Assembly (NCBI GenBank): GCA_016806645.1 | Contig: JACSYO010002163.1 | Span: 615,001 to 679,000 of the forward strand | Length of the DNA stretch: 64,000 nucleotides | Reading direction: 5' to 3' | Origin: Ophiodon elongatus | Taxonomy: Eukaryota; Chordata; Actinopteri; Perciformes; Hexagrammidae | In this document: piece after piece, positions 24,433 through 37,334 of the stretch | Layout: every line of letters starts with the position of its first letter | Numbering within the stretch: position 1 is the first letter of the stretch | The notes under the pieces: generated by a model | Told to the model about the DNA's origin: nothing | What the model saw: the letters and a program-made list of their open reading frames with translations, nothing else | Database searches by the model: none | Program-made: the position numbers and the translations under genes

Positions 24433-24800
24433 TATTTATGTATTATTTATTTTTTTTACCGTGGATGTGTAAATTATTATTTGTAATCATTAGTTATTTA
24501 TTTTAACCATGGATGTATAATCTTTTTTTAATTTGTATTGTAATTTTTTTTCATGGATGTATAAACTACATATTTTTTATCATCATTTATTCATTTATTT
24601 GTCTTTATTTATTTTAACAATGGATGTGTAAATTTTTTTATAATTTATATTCGAATTTATTTTTTACCGTGTATGTGTAAATTATTATTTTGTATTATTA
24701 TTTATTTCGTTTTACTGTGGATGTATAAATTATTATTTATTTTAACCATGGACGTTTAATTTTTTTATTATAATTTTTTTTTTTACCGTGGATGACCACC
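24420..24800. repeat. Degenerate AT-rich tandem array
   Basis: Six or so units of about 60 bp built around ac(c/a)(g/a)tggatgt(g/a)taaa followed by ttattatttattt. Further units recur at about 25625-25860. No coding potential. Confidence 0.7.
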
Positions 24801-24890
24801 ACTTGACGGTAAACTGACCGAGCGTTTATTGGTGATGGCCGAGAACAACGCGCTAAAATCTCGCGATATTTACTACCACAGGCATTTATA
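24800..24890 (-). repeat. Partial duplicate of the rfc2 promoter segment
   Basis: Matches 24335-24432 over about 85 bp (cagcgtttattggtga, gcc/gctgagaacaa, gcgctaaa, tctcgcgatatt, acaggcattta), including the TCTCGCGA core at 24858-24865. It lies about 460 bp farther from the gene. Confidence 0.85.
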
Positions 24891-25945
24891 ACAGTTCTAT
24901 AACCAAAAGCCAAATTCATTATTATTTCAATAAATGTATTGGCAATAAAATAAAAAATCTTATAATTATATATTATTAACCTTAATGGTTCTTTCAGCAA
25001 AATGTAAAATCCACCAATCCTAAATTTAATTATTTAACCAAACAAAAAGGCTATCAAGACGATGCATTTGTTCACCTCCTTTAATATATCTGTATGAATG
25101 AATAATGTCATCTGGCATTCTGTTTATTTATTTATTTATATTTGTCATTTTATTGTCATTGATTAATATCACTTATATGTCTTCTGTATTAGACTGTCTA
25201 TAATATATACATTATTTTAAGCTATTTTATGGAAACCCCCCTCAGTTTAATGCGTTTTGTTATGAATCTCGGTTATATTGTAAATCTCTGAAATATACGA
25301 AATATATTAAAAGCTGCAAATTTAAATTGAAGACCTTTTATATGTATTTATTTATTTATTACAACTTTTATTTGTATTAATTAATAATGTGCTTTAATTT
25401 ACTTTCTTATTTGTTATTGTTTTATTTGAAATAGTTTATTTGATTTTTTTTACTACACAGACACATTATTGGTATTTTTACTTAATTAAAGAATCTGAAT
25501 ACTGTACTTCTTCTACCACTGCACGGTGGAAGTCTATAACAATGGGCACACCAGTAATACACAGGTTAAATATGGATATTAATATGTTTTTATTAGATGT
25601 TTTCGGCTGAAGGACGCTCCCTAGTGTAGTTACCATGGATGTATACATTTTTGTCAAATTATGATTTATTTATTTTTTACCATGGACGTATTAACTATAA
25701 TCATCATTTATTCATTCATTTGTATTCCTTTACCTACACAATAGATGTATCATTTTTTCATAATTTATTTCTGTATTCAATCTTTACCGTGGATGTGTAA
25801 ACATTCTTTTTTAATTATTATTTATTTATTAACCATGGATGTATCATTTTTTTAACAAAGCTTGTTAGTTTGGCTGTATTTTAATGTATTTTGTGTTTCT
25901 TATTGACAATTTCTGAAATTGTACATGTGCAATTGTTGAATAAAG

Positions 25946-26005
<60 letters not shown>

Positions 26006-26030
26006 TTTAAAAAAAAAAGACGAAGCGCGC
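24891..26030. other. AT-rich rfc2-usp11 spacer
   Basis: No gene seen. Holds more units of the tggatgt tandem array and a (TA)25 microsatellite (25951-26000) followed by an A-run. Confidence 0.6.
25951..26000 (+). repeat. (TA)25 microsatellite
   Basis: Perfect TA alternation, about 220 bp before the usp11 start codon. Confidence 0.95.
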
Positions 26031-26217
26031 GGAGGCCTCAGCCCGGATGTCGTCATCGTCTGAGTGTGAACCACTTCCTACTTCCGCAAACACAGCTCCG
26101 TGTAGCTTCCCCGTTTATCGGGTTGATCAATGCGGTGGTTGACTTCTGCCTCTCGTTGCCTGGCTCCGTTTAATAATTGCAACAGTTCCGACATTTATGA
26201 GCGATTGATTGAACGTC
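26030..26217 (+). promoter_or_regulatory. usp11: Probable usp11 promoter/5' leader
   Basis: The sequence changes abruptly from AT-rich to GC-rich at 26020-26035 and includes an Ets-like pair (cacttcctacttccgc, about 26081-26096). No TATA box. The position relative to the ATG is the basis for the call. Confidence 0.45.
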
Positions 26218-27896
26218 ATGACGGCCAACAGCCGCTGTTCCGCCGCCGAGCCTCCGGGCCTGGAGACCCAGCGGCGGGAGATCGAGTCTCTGCTGCGGGA
26301 GTGTGAGCTCCGCGCTGGGGACAGTTGGTGAGAGTCCACCCGCCCGCACACACACACACACACACGCGCGCGCGCACACAGTGACAGGGCTAACTGTTAC
26401 CTAACGGTTATTAAGGGGTTCAACCACAGCTTGCGCTACCAGACGGCCGTTGGCCGTTAGCCGTCGCTGCTAACGTCAACCAGTTGTGATGAGGCGTTCA
26501 TGGTTGACTCGGAGGTTTCCCTTTTTTGTTTTCACCAGACCTGGTTTTTAGTCCCCAATTTATTAGCGTTACCTGTGACGTTTCACATCCGGCCAGAGGT
26601 GGAAAGAAGTATTCAGAACATTTTACTGTAGTAGAAAGTTCTGTGAAAATACTCCACTACAAGTAAAAGTATTATAAATGCAATCAGCTGAAAGGGCAGT
26701 TATATTTTCTGTTTACTGCTATAAATTCCTGAATAAACCAGGATCCGTGAACGCGTCAGTACATTTACTTTACATGTCCAGGTTTCGTTTTACTGTGTTT
26801 GTTTGTTTCATCTTCGATTTTGAGCAGTTACAGGAAACCAGACAGAGATGGAAAACAAGATGGAAATATTGTTAGATGTTAAAAAAAATAAGCTGATAAT
26901 TGTTTTTATTTTTTACAAGATGGGAGGAAGCAAATAAAATAAAAAAAGAGATCCATGACAGAAGAGATAAGTCTTTTGACTCAGACTCCAGTAAAGTAGA
27001 ACTGTGTCTGTGAAGTGAAACTGAAAACTAAACCGGTTGAGAGATGATCACTGGACCAATAAGAAAAAAGGGGATCGGCATTTGTTTTTTGATAACTTTG
27101 TTTAGAAAAAGCTGCTCATCTTCATGTTTGGGTCAAAACCGATGGATAATATCCAAACTAAAGTAAATAAAAACACCTGATGATGTTACGTAAAGCTGTT
27201 TGAACAGCTGAGATGTTGGGTTTGCTGTGGTCCAACGTTTGGACTTGTGTTATTGTGTAAATGAGGGTAAACCACAGTGAGTTTTTAATCCCCATTTGCA
27301 GCTATTTTTGCTTATTAATTGTTAAAGCCATTTTTAAGCAAAATACTGAACTTGTTTCAGCTTCTGAAAGTTGAGGATTAGCTTTACTTTATCTCATGTG
27401 ACAGTACAGATTATGAACAGCTTATTTTAGGTTCTCTAACAAAACAGACTTTGAGCTTTAGGAAATTATAACAGGCAGTTTGGGACTATTTTCAGACATG
27501 TTATAGACCAGAAGTTAATCAATAAAAGAAAAATAGATTCGAGGACAATGACAAGAACAGTGATCTGAATCTATTGAGGAATTATTAATGCATAAAAAAA
27601 CACAAAAAGATCTGCTTTTGGCAAATGTAATTAAAGTTGAAAGAAATCAAACTTTGTCGTTATATAAACATTGGATTCAAATCCCAAGTGAACGTAAGTC
27701 CTGCTCAGAAAGTTTAAAATATATGGGTGAAACGTGTGACATCGTCCTTGAGCCTTGTTTCGTCCAAAGACAAAGATATTTAATTTAAAATGATACGGAA
27801 CCAGACAACGTTTCACATTGTTGACGTATCAATAAAACGTGAACAAAGTTTAAACATGTTTTCACATCTTTAGTCTTGTGGATCATTAAGAGAGAG

Positions 27897-27986
<90 letters not shown>

Positions 27987-29940
27987 TTTTTTTTTTTGCA
28001 GGTACGTGATGGAGCGTCGCTGGTATGAACAGTGGAAGGAGTTCGTGGAGACCGGAGACCAGAACTCGTCTTCCTTTCCCGGTCAGATCGACAACACTGA
28101 GTTATTTGAGGGTCAGTGAACGCCTCGTGTCATCGCCTGAAAAACACAAACGTATTTCTCCTTCTTCTTTCTATCCCTAAAAACAAAGTATCTTCTATAA
28201 TGAGGACACATGTAGGGAAGCCCTGAGATCCAGTTTCTCAGTCTGATTGTAAATGTTACGTCGCCGGTGTTAACGACTTAAGAACAGCTGAAAAATAGAT
28301 GTGAACCAGGAGAACCTTTCTAGGTTCCTTAAATCTTTTTTTCATCTGTGAAAACAGGATCAGGAGTTTGTTGTTGTAATACTCTTTTCTGCCACAAAAG
28401 GCTGAAGCACGACCTCGTGTTTTAAACGGGACGAAGAGCTTCATGTTTTTCACTGACGGCAGATTTAAACACATTTCCAGCCAAAAGAACAACATGACAC
28501 TGAAGTCAGATACTTTGCTAAAACACAATGTATTAATTCAACTAAATTTGATAAATATTACCTTTATAAATGTACGACATATGACATCCTCTGTCTTTGG
28601 ACTCTGAACGTTGTGTTTAGAGAATTCAAATGTCACCCGAAAGAAAACGTTAACGCTTTTAGCCTCTTGTGGCCATAACGAGTATTACAACAACAACAAA
28701 CTGTTTCACCTGTTCTTCCATAAAAAACTGTCATTTGTGTTAAAAACTGGTTTGAGAAATTCTCTTTTTGTGACAGAAGTTGAATCTCTACAAATAAACA
28801 CTGGTTTATGATTTTATGCTCCTTGATTCTGATAGGAAGTTTATTTTACAGGTAGTGTATCTAACAATTAAAGTTAGATTAAAACTAAATTAAAACTTCT
28901 TGTGCCAGAGTTTCATTAAAGATCACAACAGAAGAACAATAGAATAAAAATATAAACATATATGAACAATAGAATAACTATTATTAAGTGTAAAACACGA
29001 TGGCAAAATAAAACACAACAGCAATAAGAGTAAAGTAAAAAAACAACAACAAACTTTATCAGTTTGGAAAGAAGGAAACATTGTTGAATCCGACAAAAGT
29101 TCTTTATTTGTTCAAAGTCGCTCCGAAAATAAAACTCATAAATCCTTCTAGAAAAATAAAATTATTAATCCTGAAGGAAATTCTTGTGCCAGAGTTTCAT
29201 TAAAGATTAAAAGAGAAGAAAAACAGAAAGAAAAGTGTAAAAATAAATAAAACTGACACCATCACAACAGCACATATCACAACAGCAATAAGAGTAAAGT
29301 AAATAAATATAGTAAAAAAATCATCTAAAATAGGACAACAAACATTAAATACAAAAGTAAACCTTTAAAGTGTATAATAAGTAATAATACCACCAGAGCC
29401 TCATGGAAACTAAATAAATAAGTAATATTGAGCGTGCTATTGAGAGAGTCTGTTTCTTCTTCTTTGTTCTAAGAAGCTGCAGAAAGCAGGAACCTGTCAG
29501 TGTTTCCGTGGAGACGTTTAGTGTTTGTGTTCTTTCTGCTCTGTCACAAAGAACCGTGATCTCAGTAACCGGCTCTTGTTTGTCAGATCTGGACTCGTAC
29601 CACCTGAAGGAGCGCCTGGTGGAGAATGAGGACTTCATGCTGGTTCCGGCTGAGGCCTGGCACCGGCTGCTGGACTGGTACGGTGTGGTAGACAGGCAGC
29701 CACCGCTGGAACGCAAGGTGATGCACGCCCCCAGATACCCGTCAGCCAATCAGGTCCCGGTGTCGTCCATGAGTCCTGGTGACAGTCTAACTGTGTGTGT
29801 ACGTGTGCGTGCGTGTCAGGTGGTGGACCTGCCCAGCACTCTGAAGGTGGAGGTCTACCCTGTCGAGATCTTCCTCTGTCTTCATAGCAACATGGAGAAC
29901 GTCTTAACGGCCCAGTTCAGCCGCGCCGACAGCATACGTG

Positions 29941-30015
<75 letters not shown>

Positions 30016-31143
30016 CTCTCTCTCTGTGTGTCTCTAACAGATTCTCAGCTTCAAACAGACGTTGTTTTAGTTCTGAAGCTCTCCGGCCTCCAGTTCGTCT
30101 AAATGACCATCAGATTTTTGAAAAAAAACATTAATTTAACCTCTGGATAAGGAAGTGTAAAAATGCGAGTCACCTTTGGGTGCCAGGCTCATTCCTGTGA
30201 ATCAGACTGTTTGAAGGCTTTAAGATGTTCGTTCACTCTAAATATCTACCTCAGAAAGTTGCTTTGGATTAATGTATGAAAATACAGAAAAAAGCTTATT
30301 TTTGTATATTAGACCTGTAAGTGAATCACTTTTTATTATAATCATGTTTTAGGAAACAAGGTTTTTCCTTTGCTTGGTGTCTAGAGGGACCTGAATCTCT
30401 TTTAATTGGACGTTTTAACGGACCATTATTTATCCTCTTGGTTTAATGACACAGTCCAACGTTAACCAGCACAGAGTGAAACAAAGCTAGTAACGTTAGC
30501 AGCACCACTAACGGAGAACCAACGGAGGTTCACTTCAGTTACATTATGATGCGTTCAGGCTCTGCTCAGTGAACATGAGTACTGGCTGAAGGTCAATTAT
30601 AACGTTATCATGATGCGTTCACATGTAATCTAGTAAGATGAAGTGTTGGTGATGAACTAGAATAAATCCAGATGTTTTCACATGAATATAAAATAGATAT
30701 TAGAGATGAATTATGAACTGTTTAACTTCCCAACATGCTCTAAGCTCATTATTAAACTTCATTAACACGAAGAATGAAGAGATGTGTTTACGTTGTTGCG
30801 TTGTGTGTAGACTCGATCCAGAGGGCGATGTGCGATGCCTTCACGGTGCCGCCGGGATCAGAGTGCCGTCTGTGGATGAAGAGTTCAGACAGCAGCTGTG
30901 AGCGTCTCAGAAACGTCCATGTGAGCGTGTTGGACGCCTGTTTGAGCTCAGCGATGGTGAGAACTCTCTGTTTTACTATCGCATGAGGGAATATTATATA
31001 TATATATATATAAATAATAATAATAATAATAATGTGATCTGTGAAAGCATTCAGTAATGTTCTCAAAGGACGAGTCACACATGTTCCTGTGACTCATCTC
31101 TTTACAACCAACTTCCTTATAGCACCTGGTCTCCTTTAGAAAT

Positions 31144-31238
<95 letters not shown>

Positions 31239-31992
31239 ACACAAAGACGGTGATCATGGAGACGAGGAATGCTGACGGCACCTGGCCGAGCTCCAGACCT
31301 CAGATCATGTAAGAAGACGCCGTCTTCCCATTTGTTCCTCCTTTTTGTTTTCTCTGTAAACGTCTCTTTCTCTTCTGGACTTTGTGCTTTTTGTTCTGTT
31401 CGGCTTCTGTTCTTCACAGGGAACTTTTTTTTAATATATTTGTGTATTAAATATGCTGAACAACAGCATATTTAAATGTTGAAGTATTCAAATCAATAGA
31501 AATTCAAAGTTGGTTGGAAACGAAACAGAACGAATACATGAATGACATCGTTTGAGTTGTTCAGGAATGTTTACGGTCAAACTACCACAAAGGTTTCACA
31601 GTTTAACGTTAATCATCACAGAGTACATAAAGTTTTCTCTTCCAATATCCAGTAAAACATGATCTCTCTGATCATGTGACATTGTAAACAACCAATCAGT
31701 GTTTAAACCAACAGGAGGCGAGCTAGTAACATTAGCAGCACCGCTAACGGAGAACCAACGGAGGTTCACTTCAGTTACATTATGATGCATTCAGGTTCTG
31801 CTCAGTAAAAATGAGTACTGGCTGAAGGTAAATTATAACGTTATAAGAGCTGAAATGATATCAGTCTCACTCTGATCTGAACCTTCAGGAGGAACTCTGT
31901 GGAGGAGCAGGACTCGTATCGAGGACAGCCGGGAGTCTGCGGCCTCACCAACCTGGGAAACACCTGCTTCATGAACTCTGCTCTCCAGGTCC

Positions 31993-32051
<59 letters not shown>

Positions 32052-35000
32052 TTCTTCTGGTTGATATAGATTCTGTTGATTCCAGAAACGAGACCAGAAG
32101 TCAGACGTCATGAATAACAAACGTATATTTTTATTATTTTTGGTAAAATAATTGAATAAGGAAAATGTTTCCGCCTGTTTGGACGTCCTGCAGGAACTGC
32201 CGAGTCATGTTAGACCGTTTTCCTCCCTAATCTGTTTTTATTACTCTGAAGTTAATCTTCAGTCTAATAAAATAACAAACATCACAGTGATGGAGACAGA
32301 AACTCACTTTTAAACCGCTGGGCAGAGTTTATTTTAAATTCAATTTAATTGTAAACTAATGTTTACAATGTTTACTGTGTATGGACAGTAGAGATAATGC
32401 AGCTTTAACACATGAAGCTTTGACTTCACTTTAAAGAACTGGAGGTTGACGGATCCCATTCATGTCGATGGAGAACAAGACAGCCGGCATCATGAAACGT
32501 GCTCTTTGCATAATTAACACCTGGTTGGTTTCGGTGTTGCTCCTCAGATTTCTACACAGACTGAAGGACCTCTGACCATTTATAATCTAATTCATCTGGT
32601 AGAGAAGTGTTTTGTTTTTCAGTTTTAACCTCTTCCTCCTCACTTCTCCTCGTCTCCCTCTGCAGTGTCTGAGCAACACCCCTCCTCTGACGGAGTACTT
32701 CCTGCAGAGCTCCTACCTGGAGGAGCTGAACTTCACCAATCCTCTGGGCATGAAGGGCGAGATCGCCGAGGCCTACGCCGACGTCATCAAGCAGATGTGG
32801 TCGGGGAGGCATTACTCCGTGGTGCCGCGCGTCTTCAAGGTAACCACGTGTGAAGCTGATGAGTCACCGACTACAAACACACGTTAGGGAATGATGCCTC
32901 GGCAAATAGAAGATACGATCAAACGCTGAAGCTGTGGAACAGGTGGATCAACAAAAAGGAGCATTTTCTGTGTCTCTTTCATCTCGCTAACATAAAGAAA
33001 ACACGAGAAACACATCTGTACTTTTAAACCCTCTCAACCCCAAAACCCCCTGACGGGATGGAAAAGCATATTTTCTTCAAACAATCGCCAAAAATTCACC
33101 GTTCATCAGCCAGAAGATGCAAAGACCGCCATTATTGTCAGATTTATAATTTTTCTGACGGTCCTTGAACACATCATGTGTGACGAATGCTTCTGTCAGA
33201 AAAAGCAACAGAAACTAAGTTCAAAAACATTTTATTCTACGTGTCTCATTTAAAATCTCGCCACAAATAAACCGTTTACTTTAACCAGATTCTGTAAAAA
33301 ACATTAAATTCTGAGCTCCTCAGTGAAAATATGAAGCCACGACTGATTCATTTGAGACCAACAGTTATGTGACAGCAATTCAGTGAATCTTTGACTGCTG
33401 AACGCAGAGAGGAGAGGAGAGGAGAGGAGAGGTTGGAAACATGGAAATAGTTTAATATTTATAGCATGTAGAACATTGGTAACACTTTTAGACATTTCGA
33501 AACATGTTGGATTTATAGATTCTATTGTTTTTGAGTTTTTGTAAAATAATTTATCAAAGAAATTCAATTCGTTTTTTTTCTCTTTTTAATGATTTATGTC
33601 ACCTGTGTTATTCTGCACTAAAGACATGTTCTAGTTCTCTCTACTTCTAGTCATGATGGTTTTCTTTCCAGAGAGGAGCAGGACTTTTATATTACAGAGA
33701 AAATCAAGAGAGAAAACTGCCTCGAAACTGCTTTGAGTTCAGAGGGTTAAAGACCAAAGCTTCAGTCTTTATTTTGTCTTATTATCGTGTGTGTTTGTGT
33801 GTTTGTGCAGACGAAGGTGGGCCATTTTGCGTCTCAGTTCCTGGGTTACCAGCAACACGACAGTCAGGAGCTGCTGTCCTTCCTGCTGGACGGACTGCAC
33901 GAAGACCTGAACCGGGTCAAAAACAAAGAGTACATCGAGCTGCGGGACGCCGAAGGACGACCAGACCAGGTGAGCCGCTCCGCCCACACCTGAGAAACAA
34001 CCGCTCGGCTCGGTTTCAATGTGTTCAGATTGACTTCCAGTTTATGGACACAGTATAAAAACTTTGTCACCTAAATATATTTCTCATAAATCACGCTTCC
34101 GCATCCTGTCCCACAGGAAGTGGCCGAGGAGGCGTGGCGTAACCACCGCCGGCGGAACGACTCTGTGATCGTCGACACGTTTCACGGCCTCTTCAAGTCC
34201 ACGCTCGTCTGTCCGGAGTGCCACAAGGTCTCCGTGACCTTCGACCCCTTCTGCTACCTGAGCGTCCCACTTCCTGTCAGCAAGGAGCGCGTCATGGAGG
34301 TCTTCTTTGTGTCTCTAGACCCCTACGCCAAACCTGCACAGGTAACCGGTCGATCTGGAGACGATTCATGAACTGTGATGGTTTTCTCTACGGAAATACT
34401 TATAACGTGGTGGTGAAGTGTCAGGAAAACTTAAAAATATGAGTATATTAATGTGTGTGTGTGTGTGTGTCTGTGTGTGTGTGTCTGCAGCATCGTGTCG
34501 TGGTTCCTAAAGCAGGAAAGGTTTCTGACCTCTGCTTCGCTCTGTCAGAGATGACCAACATACCTCCCACACAGGTCAGTGTGTGTTTCATTTAATTTTA
34601 ATTTAACACATTTTTTTATTATTGAAGTTTATTATTATTTTTTTTTTATTATCTTTTTTTATTTAATACAGTTTAATTTTATTTTTTAAAAAAGAATCTT
34701 TGTCAAGGATATATGTTTATGCTCGGCAACATTCCAAGATAATCTTTGTTGTTTAGTTTGACATTATGTGTGTTGATTTTCCTAAATGTGTTCTGTTTCT
34801 GTTTTTTTAAATAAAAAATAAAAAGTGGAAAAATATCTAAATAAAATGATCAGTGGTGAAGTTACACAATAACTCTTTTATAGTCAAAAACTGTGTTGTA
34901 TTAGTATCTTAAAGGGGAAAGTTACCACTTTTTGTATGATGTTGATGGTAAATGTAGTCCACTGTAGTCCATTTCTCAGTGCTGCTATATTGACCCAGAA

Positions 35001-37262
35001 GGATGAGTTGGCAGCTGCAACATCTGTTCTGTCATGTGACGCGACGGAGACGAAGGTGGTTTGAGGAAGAACTACAGGCTGTTATGTTGGATTTCTAGCT
35101 TCCTCCTCTGGTAGCCAGGGGGCGCTGTGCTCGAGAACAGAACTTCCTCTACTCTGTAGTTGTATTGCAAACTGAAAATGACATTGTGCGCAATGCATCC
35201 TGGTACATGTAGGCTCTGCTGGCAGGAGAACTCTGATTAGACATCCACATAAAAGGTGGTGAACTTCCCCTTTAAATGAGTCTGTGTGCATGTTCACAAG
35301 TTATTGTTTGTGTCTTTCCTATAGACCTGTTAACCGTATGTGTGTGTGTTTGTTTCAGATGGTGGTAGCTGACGTGTTCAACCACCGTTTCTATAAGATC
35401 TACAACACTGATGAATGTCTGAGCTGCATTCTGGACCGAGACGACATCTTTGTGTAAGAAAACCTCAGCTGTGTTTTGTCTTTTACCTGTTTTTAGTCTC
35501 GCTTTGTGCCGCTCGATGAAGCGTAATTCTGTTCAACCCTCCGCGGCGTTCAGGTACGAGCTGAGCGTGCTGGAGGAGCAGCAGGAGGAGCAGGTGCTGC
35601 TGGCGCTCTACCTGAGGGAGCGCTCCCACTACAGAGATTACGGCTCCGGCAGCAGCTCGTACGGCACCTCCCTGTTCGGACACCCGCTGCTGCTCAGCGT
35701 GCCGCGCAGCTGCTGCAGCCGGGAGGCGCTCTACAAGCTGTTCCTGCAGAGGCTGGCGTGAGCAACACACACACACACGCACACACACACTATAAAGACT
35801 CTTTCAATGTTTTGCGAATCAGTACTTTGACTAATTTCCTAGTTCTTTTAGGATAACACAGACTATCATGTCATAGTATAGTAAGTATATCTCATAGTAT
35901 TATTAGTACAGTATAGTGTGTCATGGTTTAACCAGGTGGCATTCTCTCTAATGTCCACCAGGGGGCGACTCCTCTGGTTGTATAGAAGTCTATGAGAAAA
36001 TAACTCTACTTCTCTCTTGATTTATTCCCTCAGTAAACATTGTAAACATGAGTTTATGATCTCAATCTCTAGTTTCAAGTCTTCTTCATTACAGCATGAT
36101 GTTCATTTAGTAAATTATGGTCCATTTAGAGTCACATAAACCATAAAGCAGGGTATGCTTTAGGGCGGGGCTACAAGGTGATTGACAGGTCGACACCAGA
36201 GACGTATACACGTCTTTACGTCACTCCTCCTCAGTCCAGAGTTCGCTGGTTGCTAAAAAACAAGATGGGGACTTCCACTTCTTATATACAATCTGTGGGT
36301 TTAACTTTAAACTACACATGTTACTAAGGTGTGTGCGTGTGCGTGTGCGTGTGCGTGTGAGGCGCTACGTGCGACCTCCCGATCCCTCTGAGGAGTTGGA
36401 GGAAGAGGAAGAGGAAGACGACGATGAGGAGGAAGAGGAGCTGTATAAGACCCAGACCAACGGCATCAGTGACGGTATTGTCTGACAATAATAATAATAA
36501 TAATAATAATAATGTTTATTTATATAGCGTTTACAGAACTGATGCTTCAAACCCTTTATTCATTCAATAAGTAACAAACATTATCGTTCATAAGAGTGTT
36601 TATGAAACGAATGATTAATAAAGTCAGTTCACAACTTCTCAGATGTGAAGACTTTTCTCTCTTTCGTAGTGATTTCCATATTTAACAGTTCGTTGACCTT
36701 CTGGTTCCCTTTGAGTCTGATTGGTTCTGTTCTGTATTCAGAGGAGGAGCAGGAGGACGGGGAGAAACCCGGCCCGTCTCAAACACAACCCGCCTGCGGC
36801 GATTCGTCGACAAATGGCCAATTGGACGAGACCGCCTCCGCAGAGCGCCGCTCCGATGTCAACCACACGCAGTCCTCATTGGACGACGGCGACACGGGGC
36901 CCGAGAACCAGACTGAGCCCGTCTGCATCGCCGGCGCCACCAACACCAACAACGCCGACGTCGTCAATCCCAGCGGGGACTCGACCGGCGACGCCGGCGC
37001 AGAACCGCCAGCGGAGCAACCGCATCCGCCCCAACGCAAGACCACAGACGAAGAAGAAGACGAAGAAGAAGAAGAAAGAGAAGAAGACAAGCAGGAGGAG
37101 GCGTGTTCTCCGAGCCTGCCGGCCAATGAGCAGCCGGCGAAGAGGAAGGCGTGTCGCAAGAGGAGGAAGAGTCTGTTCACCATCCAGGCGGTGAACTCCA
37201 ACGGGACGACGGAGAGAGGGACGGGGGAGGGAGAGAGCGCCGTGTCCTTCAGCTGTGAGCAA

Positions 37263-37334
<72 letters not shown>

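Noticed and set aside
36779..37327. 182- and 149-codon - strand frames
   Set aside because: Antisense shadows of usp11 exon 15 and its CA repeat.
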